Positions 38,201-52,000 of a stretch of 64,000 bases of DNA are shown here, one piece after another. How positions within the stretch are numbered: the stretch's first letter is position 1; each line of letters begins with the position of its first letter. Position numbers and translations under genes: made by a program. The stretch is from Sitta carolinensis (lineage: Eukaryota; Chordata; Aves; Passeriformes; Sittidae): NCBI GenBank assembly GCA_032173965.1, contig CM063288.1, positions 24,274,001-24,338,000 on the forward strand, written 5' to 3'. The notes beneath the pieces were generated by a model. That model did no database searches. It was not told the DNA's origin and was given only the letters and a program-made list of their open reading frames with translations.

Positions 38201-39495
38201 GATGCAAAGGCAGAGAATTTAATTTTTCTTCCATGAAGTTAAAGAACATCCAAAAATGCTAAAAAACAAAACAACAGAAAGAGCTGTACCAAAATGTGCC
38301 ACGGAAAATACTTTTTTTTTCAACACAAAGTCAGAATTTCAGGGTTACATACACTTATTTTGCTCATATATCATTAGCCTGTTAAGTAGATGCAATACGA
38401 GGAAGAGATATGCGTGGGAAGGAGAGGGGGAGGCTTGGGTTATTTAATTCTATTCATTCCATGAGTAGAACTTTCATTGACACTTGTGGGAATAAGTAAG
38501 ACATGGCCCATGGCATTTCAGCTTAGCAATCAATTAATACTGCAGTCATAGTAACTAATAACCTGATCTTCTTGTCGCAGTACTGTGTTTTTTGCCAAGA
38601 ATAATTTTTCAAAATTCAAGTAGTTATAATTTCTAGCTCTCTTTTCATTTAATCAGAATTTTAAATATAGTAATGAACTAGTCATAAGTATATTTCTTTT
38701 CCCTTAGGAATATATCAGATGTACTATGGAGGAGAAGAAAGAAAAGAAAATGAAAAAAATTAAAATTAGATAATGGATACGGGGGGAAAAAATCCATCTT
38801 TGTTGATCAGTCATGCTGCCTAAGAGACGCTGTGAAAGATTTCCAGAGAAGAGGTTGAGAAGGTGGTACTAGCTCTTTGCCAATTCATGAATTAATCAAG
38901 CCCTTACGAGTGAATTATAGAAATTCCTCTTCTAGGTCTAGAATGCAGAAGAATTTACAGTCTAAATAGTCAGTTCACATTTTTACCAATTATTTAGTTC
39001 TGTTGTCTCTCTATCTTCCTGAATAAGCATGAATCAATATATTCAATCAATATTTCCATCCTTTATAGTCCCTTACAACTTCCACTTACATCCACTAAAA
39101 GGTTCTCTTGCATCCCACTAAGGATAAACAAATTGCAAAAATGAATGAGGGCCATTTTTAGTACATAAAGATCTTTCCAAAGGAAATGGTGATTTTACCA
39201 ACCTGTTGTACTCATAAAATTAGCTCATTCTTAGAAGAATTGTCCTCATATGAAGAATTACCAATTAATTAAAATAAACAGAAAATAATTTGGAATAAAT
39301 CAGGTATTGCAACAGAAGAGAAGCAATGTTGGAAGGACCATTATTACTGAAATGTTCACTTGTTGATATGTGTGCCTTTGCAGAAATGCAGAGGTTTTAT
39401 ACTAAAGGCCAACAACAATTTTAAGGTTTGTCTCAGGATACTCATGATTAAAAAACATCATTTTTTCAGAGTACAGCTGTGAGCAGGTATCTTTT

Positions 39496-39672
39496 CTCTC
39501 CCTTCCCTTCCCTTCCCTTCCCTTCCTTCCTCCTTCCCTTCCCTTCCCTCCTTCCCTTCCCTTCCCTTCCCTTCCCTTCCCTTCCCTTCCCTTCCCTTCC
39601 CTTCCCTTCCCTTCCCTTCCCTCCCTTCCCTTCCCTTCCCTTCCCTCCTTCCCTTCCCTTCCCTTCCCCTCT
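39496..39672. repeat. Pentanucleotide microsatellite (CCCTT)n / (AAGGG)n
   Basis: About 175 bp of CCTTC-phase units on the plus strand, with a few interruptions (CCTTCCTTCCT, CCCTCC). The minus strand, which is the PDE1A sense strand, is a continuous purine tract of AAGGG units. Open frames through it on both strands are repeat artefacts. Confidence 0.95.
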
Positions 39673-39911
39673 CACTTCGATATGGTATTCTGGAAGTTTT
39701 ATAGCACTGGGACTAATTCAGGGCATGGCTTAGAAACAAATTAACAGCAAAAACTTTGAAACAGAACAATTCAAACTCTTTGGAAAAGGGATGCTGGCCA
39801 TTTATTAAATACCCTCACTAAACTGAGATGCTTTAGTCAGAATTTAATTGCTTTTCAGAGATTTTAAATGAATTTTTATATAACTTGAATGCTTTTGTAA
39901 GCTTTCCTCTC

Positions 39912-40035
39912 AAAAAACAAAACAAAACAAAAAACTCAAAAATAATAAAAAAAAAAACCAAACCCCCCCCCAAAACCCCCAAACAAACAAACAAACAAAA
40001 AACCCACAAAAAAAAACCCAAAACCAAACCACATT
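39912..40035. repeat. A/C-rich low-complexity tract
   Basis: A mix of AAAAC, CAAA and a C8-9 run within long A stretches. It is simple sequence with no unit dominating. Confidence 0.85.
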
Positions 40036-42195
40036 AGCTTAGTAAAAAAGATTTCAAAGGCTTATTTTAAGCTTTTATAAGAGTGGAATGTACTGAATTA
40101 ATCTCAACACAATAAGCTTTATCTCAATAGCAGCTTTTGCAAAAGTATCAATTTTAGATTCCTTTAATGGAGAAACTGATTTACTTCAAATGGTACATTT
40201 GTTTGTTCAGGCAAAGTACATTTAACCATGGGTTGGGTATGAAGGACAGAAATGCAGGCTCAGCAAACTTCACTGAATATTCAAGATTAAAATTTAACTT
40301 CATGCCTAAATAATTGCCACTTCAAATATCTCCCCAGCTAGGCCAGCTGATAGGGGAATCACACAGACCATGTTTTTCATCTGGCAAATAATTACCAAAT
40401 AGAGCAGCCCATTCCACCTGTTCTATCCTTGGTATTGGGCAGATTATGTTCTTTAATATCCATAGATTTTCCCCAAAAGGTTATTTTCAGGAGAAATATG
40501 TTCTAGATCTTTCAAAACAGATTAGGTAATTGACTGAATGCCCTGCTGTATTGTGAATGAAACATTCATCTTCATGTATAAATGAACAAATTAATCTGTA
40601 TTTTCAGATTGAGAGATTGAGGATAAATGTTTTAAAAAGTTTTTAAAAATAGGTACATCTCTTTGATGTAAGAAAATTTAACTTAACCTTGCACCATCAA
40701 AGACATTTTGCTGGTGTGACCATCTCTGCTGGTGTCCCTGAATAGCTATTGGTGTCTGAATTGGCACAACTCCTTCCACAACCAGTGCCTTACAGCCAGT
40801 GAAACTGTGACTCAGTCAGCTCCATCTGGTGTGCTACAGGTGAGAACAGAGTGCCAATGGTCCTGCAATGTCAAGGAACAGTTTCCTGCTGTGAGATGCT
40901 CAGCAGCAACTTATGGAGTGCTAGCACAGAGCCTTGCAACACTGATACTAAAATACAGCTCATGAAAATTACATATTATGAGAAACATAAAAGCCCTTCA
41001 CTGACTTTGGCTCTCACTTAAAACAGGAAGCTTCTAAACATATATTGATGGCTGGAAGAGAGTAAAAGAAAGCACAGGGTTACTAAGTATCATCCCAGTT
41101 TATTATTTTTTGAGATATTAATTCCTAGCCCAAGACAGAGCAGCTGCCAGAGACCTGGGTTCTGTCACAGTACTGAAAATTTTGAAAATGCCAGGGAACA
41201 CCTTCTCCAGCGTGCAAACATAACCCAAACTGTGTAGTGAAAGCTGCCCAGGAACAGGCTATACTGATCATTCTTCACCTCAGAATCTCCAGGAAACAGG
41301 AGAATTTTATTTAGTTGCTGGGCTGTTGCTAAGCTCCATTCCACTTCCACAACACACAGCTCTGGAGCACCAGTATCCAGTCGAGCACTTGCTCCTTTCT
41401 GCTTCCTTGGACCTCATGTTGCAAAGACACACACGTGCATCTTCCTATCACAGGCATTTCTGTGGTGTGCCTGAAGGGTACCACAGACATTTGGTGAGAT
41501 AAAATAACAAAACTCTTTGTCCTGCAATTTAAACTATATGCTTTTTGCCCAAAATTTGAGGATGTGTTTGTCCCTGTTTAAGTCCCAAAACCACAGAAAT
41601 ATTTGGAGCATTGTTGGAGTAGTACACTGGAAATTCAGTTTAGTCCAAGGTGTTTATTAAAACAGTAGTCACAAAGTTCAGCTTCAATTACCTCCTTTTT
41701 AGCTAACATTATATTATCACAATGTGTATTTTTTCATTTCAAAATAAGAACTTTTTATCAAGAACTGTGTTGGCCATTGTAGTGTCACTGAAATACATTC
41801 ATTATTTCCAAAGCTCTCATGCAAATATATATTACTACAATGTCACCCTTAATGACATTTCCTTTTTCTTCATGAACCTGTGTTTGTTACTATGCCTTGT
41901 TGAATCAAAGATGCCAAAAAAACCTGCCAGTTATATAATACAGAGCTACTTCATGCATTACAGAAATGCAATATCTTCTAAGTCAAAAAGTCTCAAGTAG
42001 TTAAACCCTTATTAAAAGGGCATTATACAGCCTGAAACAAACAAAAGCCCTGTATGGAACTGCAACTGCACAGATAAATATCCTCCTAAAATCAAGCATA
42101 TTTTCTAAAATACTAAGGCATTTAAAAATAAAACCTAATTGGAATAAACTATTCTGATTTTATGAAGAACAACATAAAAGTAGTCTCCATAAGAA

Positions 42196-42223
42196 GGATG
42201 ATGATGATGATGATTATTATTAT
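42196..42223. repeat. Short (GAT)n(ATT)n microsatellite
   Basis: Five or more GAT units pass directly into ATT units. Confidence 0.85.
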
Positions 42224-45200
42224 GCTTTGGAATACATTTTTTTCCTTTCATCTTGTAATTTCCATGTAGATTTTATTTAATTTATTTTCTTTTCAGTTAG
42301 CATGAATAAAGAGCTGCATTTACAAGGAACGGAACAGCTGTCATGACTGAATTATCAGGCTGTATTTATTTCCTGTTTGACTCTAAATATCCTTCTTCCA
42401 TTGCCTTGAGCCAAGTGGCAGGTACTAATGGAGAAAATTCTGCAAGATTTGTCAGAATTATTTATAACATCTATTGAGTAAGTTTGAACTTCTTCCACAG
42501 GGCAAATCTGCTGAGGGCCTGGAACTGTGAGAGTCTCCTGGTTATTTTCAGCTGATGGTGAACCTCTGCTTCAGCTACCAGAGTGTTTGAGGTCTTTCAT
42601 GGCAGAGTTTGGTGCAGCACTGAAAGATGCCGCAGTCTGAAAAGGAGCTTGTTAAACAAGCTCATTAAGTGACTTGGGGCCACAGATAATGAAGCTCATA
42701 GTCAAACAGCTCTTACTTGATGACTGATGTCTGGGCTTTCCAGCTTTCCATCAGCTCAGAACCTTTTATAGAGATATTGACAGTCACTGCTCCAAACCAA
42801 TTTTTCCTTATTTTGGAAGGTTATCCCTAATGTCTAGCCCTGTTTCTAAGACTATTCTCAGAACTTCATAAATAAAATCTGTTCTGTAGTTTCTCTGATC
42901 TTGCCCTAACCCAGCTGCATAGAGTTTTAGAAAGCTCCGGAATGGAAATGAGTATGAGTAAATAGATGCTCAGATAAATGGCTATAGTGTAGAGAAACAC
43001 AGGAGCAGACAAAGGGAAAGTCAGAGGACCTGAAAAACATATTTCATCCCCTTCTAAATGGTGTGAATTCTACAGCTATTCACAGCTGATTGTTGCGCTT
43101 TAAATAATGATTCAATATGCCATCAACACAAGTTTGAATGTCTTTCTATGTGCACACACAACTTTATAATATGATACGGGCTTTTAAAGAAACTCAAATA
43201 AAGTAACTGTATGTGAGGAAAAATGGGTATCTTCTACTGGAAGAAATTGGAACTGCTCTGTAAAAACCCTCAGGCTTATAGAGAAAAGTACTTTTTGCCT
43301 GAGATTTCATTTTTAAGTAGCACAAATGGTTTCCTGGTGCTGTGGAAACAGACCAGGTTCTTCCTTGCTCCTCGGCTTTATTACTGACCATGTTCTCTGA
43401 GACATGTCATACTTCAATCTCTTTATTGACCTTAGTTTTGACTTTTCTTTTTGCTTTTTTCTTCTCTGTGCCTGTGAAGAATTTCAGAAAGTCCTTCTGC
43501 AATAGGTGAAGGACCACTGTCAGGAGCATTTCATCATCCTTTTTCATAGCATATATATCAGAACAGAAAGATGAGTTAAGAGGATTCAAGTAACAAACTC
43601 TCTGTTTATTGCTCTTCCTAATCTGTAGAGATTGCTATTCCTGTCTTTGGAGATATTTAAAAGACCTTTCCCTCAGCTGATATTGAGATCTGTTGCCCAG
43701 AAAAGTGGGGAAGAAGAGAACATCACAAATAGGATTCAGTTTTAGATTGCTGGTTGAAGCTGAGGTCTTCCTCTGCTTGGATACTTTAGCAATGGGTCAG
43801 TAAATTCATCAGGACAAAATCCAGGGGTCAATACTGGGCTTAAAACAGAAAGCATGGGTATTTCCACAGGAGTTGTAGATACTGACTGAACAGCAACTCG
43901 TATGTAAGACACTTATTGAAGTTATTTGATGTATAAAATTTATTTGTGGTGTATTAAATTGCATGTTCAGGCTCAGCAGGAACAGGCCCTTTTGTTTATG
44001 AACAAAACTATTATTTATAATCTACTAGAGTGCAATTAGCTCAGTTCCAGACTCCTACAGAAGTAGCTGTGTGCAAGACAACCTGTATTCTTTGGTGGGA
44101 ACAAGGACAAATGCACCACACAAGCTAACTCAGGCTCCATTTGACTCAGCGATACACTGCTTTGTTCCTGAAGGATTGGCTGCCCAGGAACTCAAAAGAC
44201 CTTGTCTGTGTGCCTATATTTTTGAGTGTAGACTTAGATTACAGAATAATGGCCATGCTCTTTAAAACATAATTATCTTTGCAGCTTGCCATGTAAAAGA
44301 CTCTACTATGAAAGTACCAGTGGCAATTATGGTGTTTCCGAGCTCCACAAAAAATTTACAATTTACAATTGTTAGTAAATTACAAAGTTTACAGATTACC
44401 ATTTACAATTGTTTTTAATGGGGAAGTGTCAAAATTTAAAATAGAACCATATGTAACATTGTCCAACTAAGATGTGGAGGGTCAGTTTACAGTTCTAGGA
44501 TAAAATTAAAACAAAGACCACCAGGTTAAGAAAAACTCATCATACTGATTTTGAATTTCGTGGAGACTACATTAGTCCAAGGAAGAGAAATTAAAATCAA
44601 AATCAAGTACTGTAAACCAAAAGGAACAATATGGAGGTAGAAGAGTAAAGTACAAACCACTAAAATTAAAATAATAAGAGTAGAAAAGTAGGTTTCATTA
44701 TAGTTTCACTTTTAACTATTACTTATAGCAGAATTTGATTTATATGTCTACACATATGTAGTTCATAAATACAGATAGAGGTATGGAAAAATATACATAA
44801 AATGTATTCTTAATGCATATCTATATAAGGAATGCTACCAAAATTTGGTAGGTCCACAAACTCTAAAGCTTCTTTAGTGACCACAAGTATTCAATAAATA
44901 AGAGCAAAACAAGATACTTGTCTCAAGGATATCCTGACTTAGTACAGTGAAAAGTCAGAATATTCTGTAAAATACTGGATGCGATAACTAAATATGATTA
45001 AACATTGTTGTGATGATCCCCAGAAGAGAAAAACTTTATTAATACACTGAAGTAGAATTTTTGAAAATAGTCACATAGTGGAGGTCATAGCGTCCCTAGG
45101 ATTAAGAAAATACCCAGAGGACTATGAAAATCTTGCAAATCACCATAACATTACATACATTTGTTTTCTTTTGGGTAGTTTAATAATCTTGCTGTCAAGT

Positions 45201-46181
45201 TCTCTGAGGGCAATTAGGTTATTTAAAGATTTTTTTACAGCAAAAAATAATGCATCTGTTGGTGCCAGAGCCTATGTATTTTCAGTGGTAGCTGTTTTCT
45301 ATTTGGGCTATTTGTTTTCTATAAAATGCTATTTGTCTTGATATTCCTACAAAGAGCCAGAAAGACTGGATTCCTTATTGTGACACTACTGTTCATTTCC
45401 ACAGAAGCTGCCTCAGGTTAGAAACTAAATAAATCTCAATTTATTTTCCCAGTCCTGGCACTACTGCTCAGAAAGAGCTATGAATACTACACCCATTTAA
45501 TCCCAGTGTTTGGGAGTTGTATGGGGCAATAGCCAGTGGTTTATCTCTGGAGCAGGACTTCAAGCACTGTATCAGCTATGTAGATTTGCAAGGGGAGGGC
45601 ACACACCACAGAGAGAGTGTTAGGTCCACAAAATAATTCCTAAATGTGAAACTGAGACATACACCACACGCTCCAGCAGTACCGAGGAAGTTTTGGCAGA
45701 CGTCTTTGCAAGACCATTCTGCTTAGAAAAAAATTAGAAAGGCCAGCTTGCAGAAAGAAAATCATTAACTTCGCTAGCGGTTTTCTATATAGTCCATATC
45801 TTAAAACTCTTTCAAGAAGCCAAATACTTGGAACTTCTATTTTAATTGGAATTAATGCACATGATTGCCAGTAATACTGCAAAAATAGACAGAAACTAAG
45901 CATCAAACATTATAAAATAAATCACAGCTTTTCCTTCATTTGTGTATTTGCTGACCAGCTATTCTGACTCATTTCTGTGAGCATTTCTTTCCAGACAACA
46001 CTTACATCTGACCTTTGGAATCTTACCTGCTTTAAGCTGGTCACTAAGGGACCCAAGAGCCACATATGCTTCTGATGTGCACAAGACCTTCAGCTCATGT
46101 CAGTGACAATTGCATGCAAAGATCAAATATCTAAAATACAATTTGCAACATTCTTTCCATTTTTCTTCCCCTCAGACTTAC

Positions 46182-46295
46182 CTGGTTTCATCAATGTAAA
46201 CTGCCTCCAGCACTGATGCCGCATATTCAATATTCTTTTTTAAATCCACTATATTAATGTCACCCTTCTCCAGCTGCTTTACCAAGCATCTTAAT
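46182..46295 (-). CDS. PDE1A: PDE1A exon 1w: PDE1 N-terminal conserved region
   Basis: This 114-nt exon encodes LRCLVKQLEKGDINIVDLKK followed by NIEYAASVLEAVYIDET and two bases of an Arg codon. It is the start of the PDE1-specific N-terminal domain, the segment after the calmodulin-binding helix that helps hold the enzyme in its low-activity state. The acceptor reads TTTTTCACAG and the donor AG|GTAAGTC. The first base A completes a codon begun upstream (Ile or Arg depending on the alternative first exon in mammals). The last two bases AG join the G of exon 2w to give Arg. The exon has no initiator Met. The open frame past its acceptor (to about 46384) is intronic. Compared with mammals it has conservative changes (Glu-Lys-Gly-Asp-Ile). 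Confidence 0.95.
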
Positions 46296-47436
46296 CTGTG
46301 AAAAACAAAGAATAAAAACATCAGTGTGATAATTCTATCAAATTTAGTGGCTTCATTTTCTAATTGAAACATTGGAACCAACACAACAATGTAGAGGCAA
46401 GGACCATCACTCCATCACTTGCCTCGTTTTAAGAAAATCTGGCATTAGAATGCACTTAATAATGACTGGGTTGATGTTGTTATAGCCCGTAAAATTTGTA
46501 AAGTCTACTAAAAAATGGCTTATACGTTCCAGAAAGTCCAAGAGGACATTTTAATGATCATCAAAGCAATTTCCTATTCATTTGTGACATTACTATTATG
46601 CCTAAATCTCTAAAAGAATAGACTACAACTTCATGTGTTGTTTTACTGTAATTTTTTTCATGCTTAGGTGGTATTTTTTTTTTTTTTTATAACCACGGTA
46701 TTCTGATTTTGCTTCACTTAAGTGTCTAATTTTTACTTAGGACTCCAGTATGTTTTTATTGCAGAATTTGTATTCTTATTAGTGTGAGCTAATTTGGAAG
46801 TCTGTTTTGTCTGTGGTTATAGTAAATTCATCATTATACCAGAGGAAAGGCAGTGCCTATGGCAGTAGAAAAATCCAAATATTCCCAAGTGTGCTTTAAA
46901 CTTCTAGTTTTGAGAACTTTGTTTTACAGTGCAAACATGGATACACCCAAAGGGGATTTTGTAATGCATCAACTCATGTCTCTGCAGCAATACACTTGCA
47001 CAGATAAACTCCTTGAATACTAGATTTTTCCTCAACTGTGCTGACAAGAACACTTCTGACACTGCTCAATTTAACCATACAGAGCAGATAAAGCACTGGA
47101 GTGAAATGAAAACCTTATCAGTAACAATGCAGAGCTGTGACTAAACGGATGCTTAAAGTGTAGGTATTTTCCTTCTTTATGTGCTCTATATCTGAGTAGA
47201 AATAATCTACAGTTTTGTATCGTGTAAGATAAAGATTTCTGTAAGTAAGGATATATCATTATTGTTACATACATAACTTACATTAAATAATCTTTTTTTA
47301 TGTGCAGGGAAAATTATGAAACAAGCATTTAGATAAAATGTGCAGTGAAATTGATTCAGCATTAAGAGAACTACTTTCAGAAAAATATCATATTTATGAC
47401 ATGAAGGAGCACACATAAAATACGTAAATGTTACAT

Positions 47437-47783
47437 GAAGAGGAGACTGAGGGGAGACCTCCCTGCAGTCACAACTTCCCTGTGAGGGGGAGAGGAGGGG
47501 CAGGCACTGATCTCTGCTCTGTGGAGACAGGACCCAAGGGAATGGCCTGAATTTGTGTTGCGGAGGTTTAGGTTGGATATCAGATAAAGAATCTTAAACC
47601 AGAGAGTGGTTGGACACTGGAACAGGTTGCCCAGGGAAATAGTCCCAGCACTGAGCCCAACAGAGTTCAAGAATTGTTGAACACTCTCAGGCACATGGTG
47701 TGACTCTTGGGAATGTCATGTGCAGGGCCATTAGTAGGACTCAATAATCCTTGTTTCCCTTCTGAACCAGCTTATTCTGTGAT
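47437..47783 (+). mobile_element. CR1 LINE 3' fragment
   Basis: This runs in the CR1 plus orientation: GGAGACTGAGGGGAGACC, a GGAGGTTTAGGTTGGATATC stretch, TGGAACAGGTTGCCCAGGGA, a CACTCTCAGGCACATGGTGT segment and a terminus near CCTTCTGAACC with a TATTCTGTGAT end. All are standard landmarks of the CR1 3' region. About 350 bp remain and the coding frame is broken, as expected for a truncated old copy. Confidence 0.9.
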
Positions 47784-49004
47784 AATAATATATTTGTAAA
47801 ATATATACTATATATTATTTTCATTGGGTGCATACAATATTTGATTGGACATAACATATAAGTAACAAAATTGCAGTGATTTTGAAAAAAAATCATAAAC
47901 TTGGAAAGTAATGCTCAATCATAAAACGACTCTCATGTTTTTCTACATATTTATTTGGCCTAAGTACAATTATGTTCAAGTATGTTAGGATAATTTTAGC
48001 AACTGGGGTTTTAAGACCAACCTCCTCAGTTCTCTAAAGCCTTAACTCAATTCAAATTAGCCTAGTACAAGCAACAAATAAGGCTCTTAGCAACCATATT
48101 TACTGGTATTTTACACAGTGCACTGCATATCAATGGAATGGAAAACGTAGTGTTAAAAAATTTTCTCAGAGAAATGAAGTGGGCAGATGAAATACTCCGG
48201 GAGCTCATCTCCTACACAGAAATAACCATATGCGTGGGAGACACTTCCAGTACATAACTTCTTCCGCCTCAGAGGTACCTGTAGAGTGAAGAAGGTTATT
48301 CCCAGGCATCTCCCAGAACCCAACACACCTATCTCCTGGCATGTGTGCTCCTCAGTGCTGCACACAGACACTCACACACAGCCCCTCCTGAGCACCAATG
48401 CCAAAATGCCCAGGTGGGTCTGGCAGCATCAGTGCCACTACTTGCAAATAGCTGTAGGGTGTTTCTGTCACTTCCACTGTTCCCTCCATACTTGACTGAG
48501 CATCTCCAAATCACACTTTCCAAAGTGGGAGCATAAATAAATTTGAAACCTTGTTTTCAAATATACAAAAATAAATTTGTAACACTGCACAGCAGGGAGC
48601 CAGGCTCTGGAAGAACAATATCAGGTTAAAACAGCTTCAAATCCTATCACTACCAGTGGTTCCACATTATCTGAGGCAATAGATCAGAGGACAGGTATTT
48701 GGAATAACTTTAATGCTTGTAGGTGGAAATGAGTCCCTGGGTGAGCCTCTAAGCCCCAATGGTCTTGCAATGTCCCACTGCATAGGTGACAAACAACAGA
48801 TGCAACTTGCCCTGTGGGTATAGTTCATATTCTAGGAGAATGAAGAACAGAGTAACAGACCAGATGATTTGGAAACATTGCTCAAGCCAATTTAAAGCGA
48901 TTCTGAAGATACTGCAGGTTCACAGAAGGACACAAGTGACCTTATCTCATGCATCACTCTTTGTGAAGATGTCCTTAGGAGTCCTTAGCTGACGCAGTGC
49001 AGAT

Positions 49005-49055
49005 TCATCACAGAATCAAGGGCTAGTTTGGTTGGAAAGGACCTCTGCCTGGTAC
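49005..49055 (-). mobile_element. Small CR1 tail remnant
   Basis: ATCACAGAATCAAGGGCTAG followed by TTTGGTTGGAAAGGACCTCTG is the reverse complement of a CR1 3' end. Only about 50 bp are recognisable. Confidence 0.65.
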
Positions 49056-52000
49056 AAGCTCTTACTTAAAACAGGGGTAACCTCAAAGATAGGTTTTACT
49101 TCAGAGTTAGATAAAATTACTCACAGGTATTTCTGCTCAAGCTTTGAATGCATGGAGATTTCAAAAACTCTTGGAAAAAAGCAGTTTAAATGGTCAAGCA
49201 GTCTCATGGTGCATCATGTTTTCACAATACCTAACTAGAATGTCCTTTGTGGCAACCTGTGGGCCCAAACCTTGCTGCACAGTTCCAAGAAAAAACTGTC
49301 TCTCTCTATGGTACAACTTCCCACTAAGAAGCTGGACATAGCAATAAAATCCTTCCATTTTGTCATCGATCAGACACTTATCATCTGACACTAATGAACT
49401 AATGAACCAGAAACTAGAAAAGGAGACTTCCAACACTGTTGTTCTTGAAAATCAGCCTTCTGATTTGTTTTAGTATAGTGGAGTCAGTTCTCACAAATTG
49501 TAAGATAAACAAGAATCATGTTTGGATTCCTTTGTAAAAGATATCACCTGATGGACTTCTCAAGTGACCAGTGAAGATGGAGAGGTGGGAACTTCTCTGT
49601 CCAATCTCTGATCACTGTCCAGAAACTTATAGATACGAGGTCAACAATAAACTAGAATCTTCTTCCTTTCTTCTTCTCTGCCTGAACACCTGTTGTGTGT
49701 GTTACTGTGTGTTTCTATCTGTGTCACAGTAACACAACACAGCAAAATTAAGTGGGTTATAGCAGTATATGAATGGTCTGAACATACCCAATGTCTTCTG
49801 TGTTAAAATGAATAGCCACAGAGCTTAGGAGCTGACATTTCAGTAATGAAACTAACAATTTAGAAAAGAATAAACATCAATATATAAGACTAAGCAACAA
49901 GTGTTAACACACCCATAGCCCCCTGTTCCACAAGACAAAGAAACTTGTGAAAAGGACAAGGAAAGGTAATTAAAAAATAATTATTTCTCCAGCTGTACTG
50001 GGAGGATTTTTCGTTTGTTTTCTTTTAATTGTGATAAATTGAAAACGAACATTAGAAATCCTATTTGAAAGCCTGAAGTGTAAAATGGGAAATAATTCTA
50101 TTACCCAGTTTGTGAACTGTGTTACTAAGAAATAATAGATAGCAAAAAAGAAAAAAATGGAGGAGAAAAAAGGATTATTTGAAATGGTTTAAGATTAAAA
50201 TTTTATGCAGAACTAATTTGACATAAAACATAAAAAAAAGATTATTTATCTCAGGACACCTGAAAACTGCATTATAAACCTAGCAGCCCCAGTTTGTAAG
50301 GGAGAAAGAGACATCTGCAATTAATAAAGGGAGTGGGTGGAGAACCATCTTCTGTCATCTTGGGTAAACATCATTAACAGTGCTGTGGGACTAAATGCTT
50401 TTATGGACAATGCAAATGCTCTCTGCTCTTTCTCTCTTCAATATTATCTGTGATGTTACTGGGGCCCATGTTTCCTCACTTCTCTGTGCAGCTGATGCCA
50501 CTGCCCAGCTGTGGGCAAAAACACTTCAGGCCCACCCAGCAGCACAGGAAAAGCAAAGGAAACAAACAAGGATTTTACTGGGAGACGAAGAAGCATTTCT
50601 GGATTAACAACATCAAAATCACAACTCACTTGTTTCTAACGTCCCCACCAAAAATTCTCCCATGTTTGAACTAAAGTTTTGTTAAACCTACTGCAGCTTT
50701 CTGGGGTAACACCAAATTAACTGAGGATGTATTTTGTGATGTTATGGCATTTCCAAAAGCTTCTTATGACAGTTTCAGTAACTACAAAAAGGAAAAAGAA
50801 GAAAAGATTTTAAAAGGTAAGGAATCAGTGATTGAATATGACTTTTTGCAATGTTCTCATGTGAACGATTTCTTTTCTACGGAACCAAGGAAACTCCAAT
50901 GAGAGAAATATGTTTGGAGATACTAAATCTGTGTCTTAAACACAGGCTGAAGTGCTAACAAAAAAAGGTGGAGGGGTGGCATTACTTAAGAAGGGAGATT
51001 TTAAAGTAGAGAGGCAGACAAGTTGGACAATTACAATTTCAGATTAAATTTAAAAACTGCCACCTTTATTTCCAAGGTAAAATAAACTACTAGTAATCAC
51101 TGAGAATAAATCAGTGTTAAAAACTCAGCTTAAAAATCTTTAAGAACCAGAAGAGGAAAATACAGCCTGAAGTTAACTTCTGAACCTGAGAAAAAGGTTT
51201 TCCTGCTTCCCCTGAACTGCCTTTATTTGCCACGTAAGTCTCCCCACGACCGAGCATTGCAGAGAAACAGCTTTCTAACTTACACATCTGGACTTCACTT
51301 AAAACTGTTTTGAAAACTTTGAACAAAAAAAAAAAGCTGGCTTTTGCCACAGATCTTATTAGAGGGGAAGTGAAATAAACTGTAAAAAGTAAACTGTAAA
51401 CTAACCTTGTTTCCTACTATATTTTGAAATTAGTGAAAGTCACTGTTGAGGATGGGCAATGAACACATAGGTAATTCTTTGAAAATAATAAACACATGCT
51501 ATTGTCAATTAAAGAGAAATAATTATTGATATTAATATTCACAGTGCCATAAAAAAATAGTCTGTATTGGTTAGGTCAACTCCAAGTTGTAAATCCTTAT
51601 CTTCCCATGAACTAATTGAGAAAAGGCTAGCTGTGACAGTTGTGACAATGTGTGAAAAAATTTAAGGACAGAAAAAGGATAATTTTTTCTATAAACAAGG
51701 GTTTCATGTTCTGTTTGGGCTATTTAATATTAAGCAATAAAATTAAGTGGTTTATTTTAAGCTTCATTATAAAAGTGACTTGACCCTCTAAATGAACATC
51801 ACAAAGTAAAAATGGACTGACATGTAATGTAAAATTAAAATGAAAGAGGAGAGTAACAATATCCTGGCAATATGGATAGTTAGTTTAAACACCACAAGTT
51901 TTTCAAAACTTTGGAAAAGGGGAACATTTTCCTCTAAAACTACCTGTAATTAAAACCACAAACCAGTTTTGCTGCCTGTAGTGATTTTTGCAATAATCAG

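Larger units (their letters stand above)
35268..46181 (-). other. PDE1A large intron between exons 1w and 2w
   Basis: 10.9 kb of intron holding the (CCCTT)n array at 39496-39672, an A/C-rich tract at 39912-40035, a poly-A run at about 37687-37701 and a GAT/ATT repeat at 42196-42223. A 14-bp palindrome CAAATTGCAATTTG is at 37826-37839. A stretch near 42490-42900 could be an old diverged repeat but I could not assign it. No exon is recognised. Confidence 0.7.
9629..46295 (-). other. PDE1A: PDE1A gene locus (coding exons 1w-12w; 5' exons off-window)
   Basis: Twelve minus-strand exons translate to a near-complete PDE1 family enzyme. This family hydrolyses cAMP and cGMP in the cytosol and is activated by Ca2+/calmodulin. 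The paralogue call rests on wording close to mammalian PDE1A, such as MSLILHAADISHPAKSW and YIMIHTGIM, where PDE1B and PDE1C differ. Exons are numbered here in transcript order, 1w at 46182-46295 to 12w at 9629-9827. All introns are GT-AG. The summed coding length is 1475 nt, one more than a consistent frame allows; the excess is in exon 4w. The first exon(s), with the start codon and main calmodulin-binding helix, are missing from the window, so the gene is partial at its 5' end. Confidence 0.95.

Noticed and set aside
39466..39733. Open frames on both strands of Gly/Lys/Arg/Glu or Pro/Phe/Ser/Leu repeats
   Set aside because: Pure translation of the CCCTT/AAGGG microsatellite.
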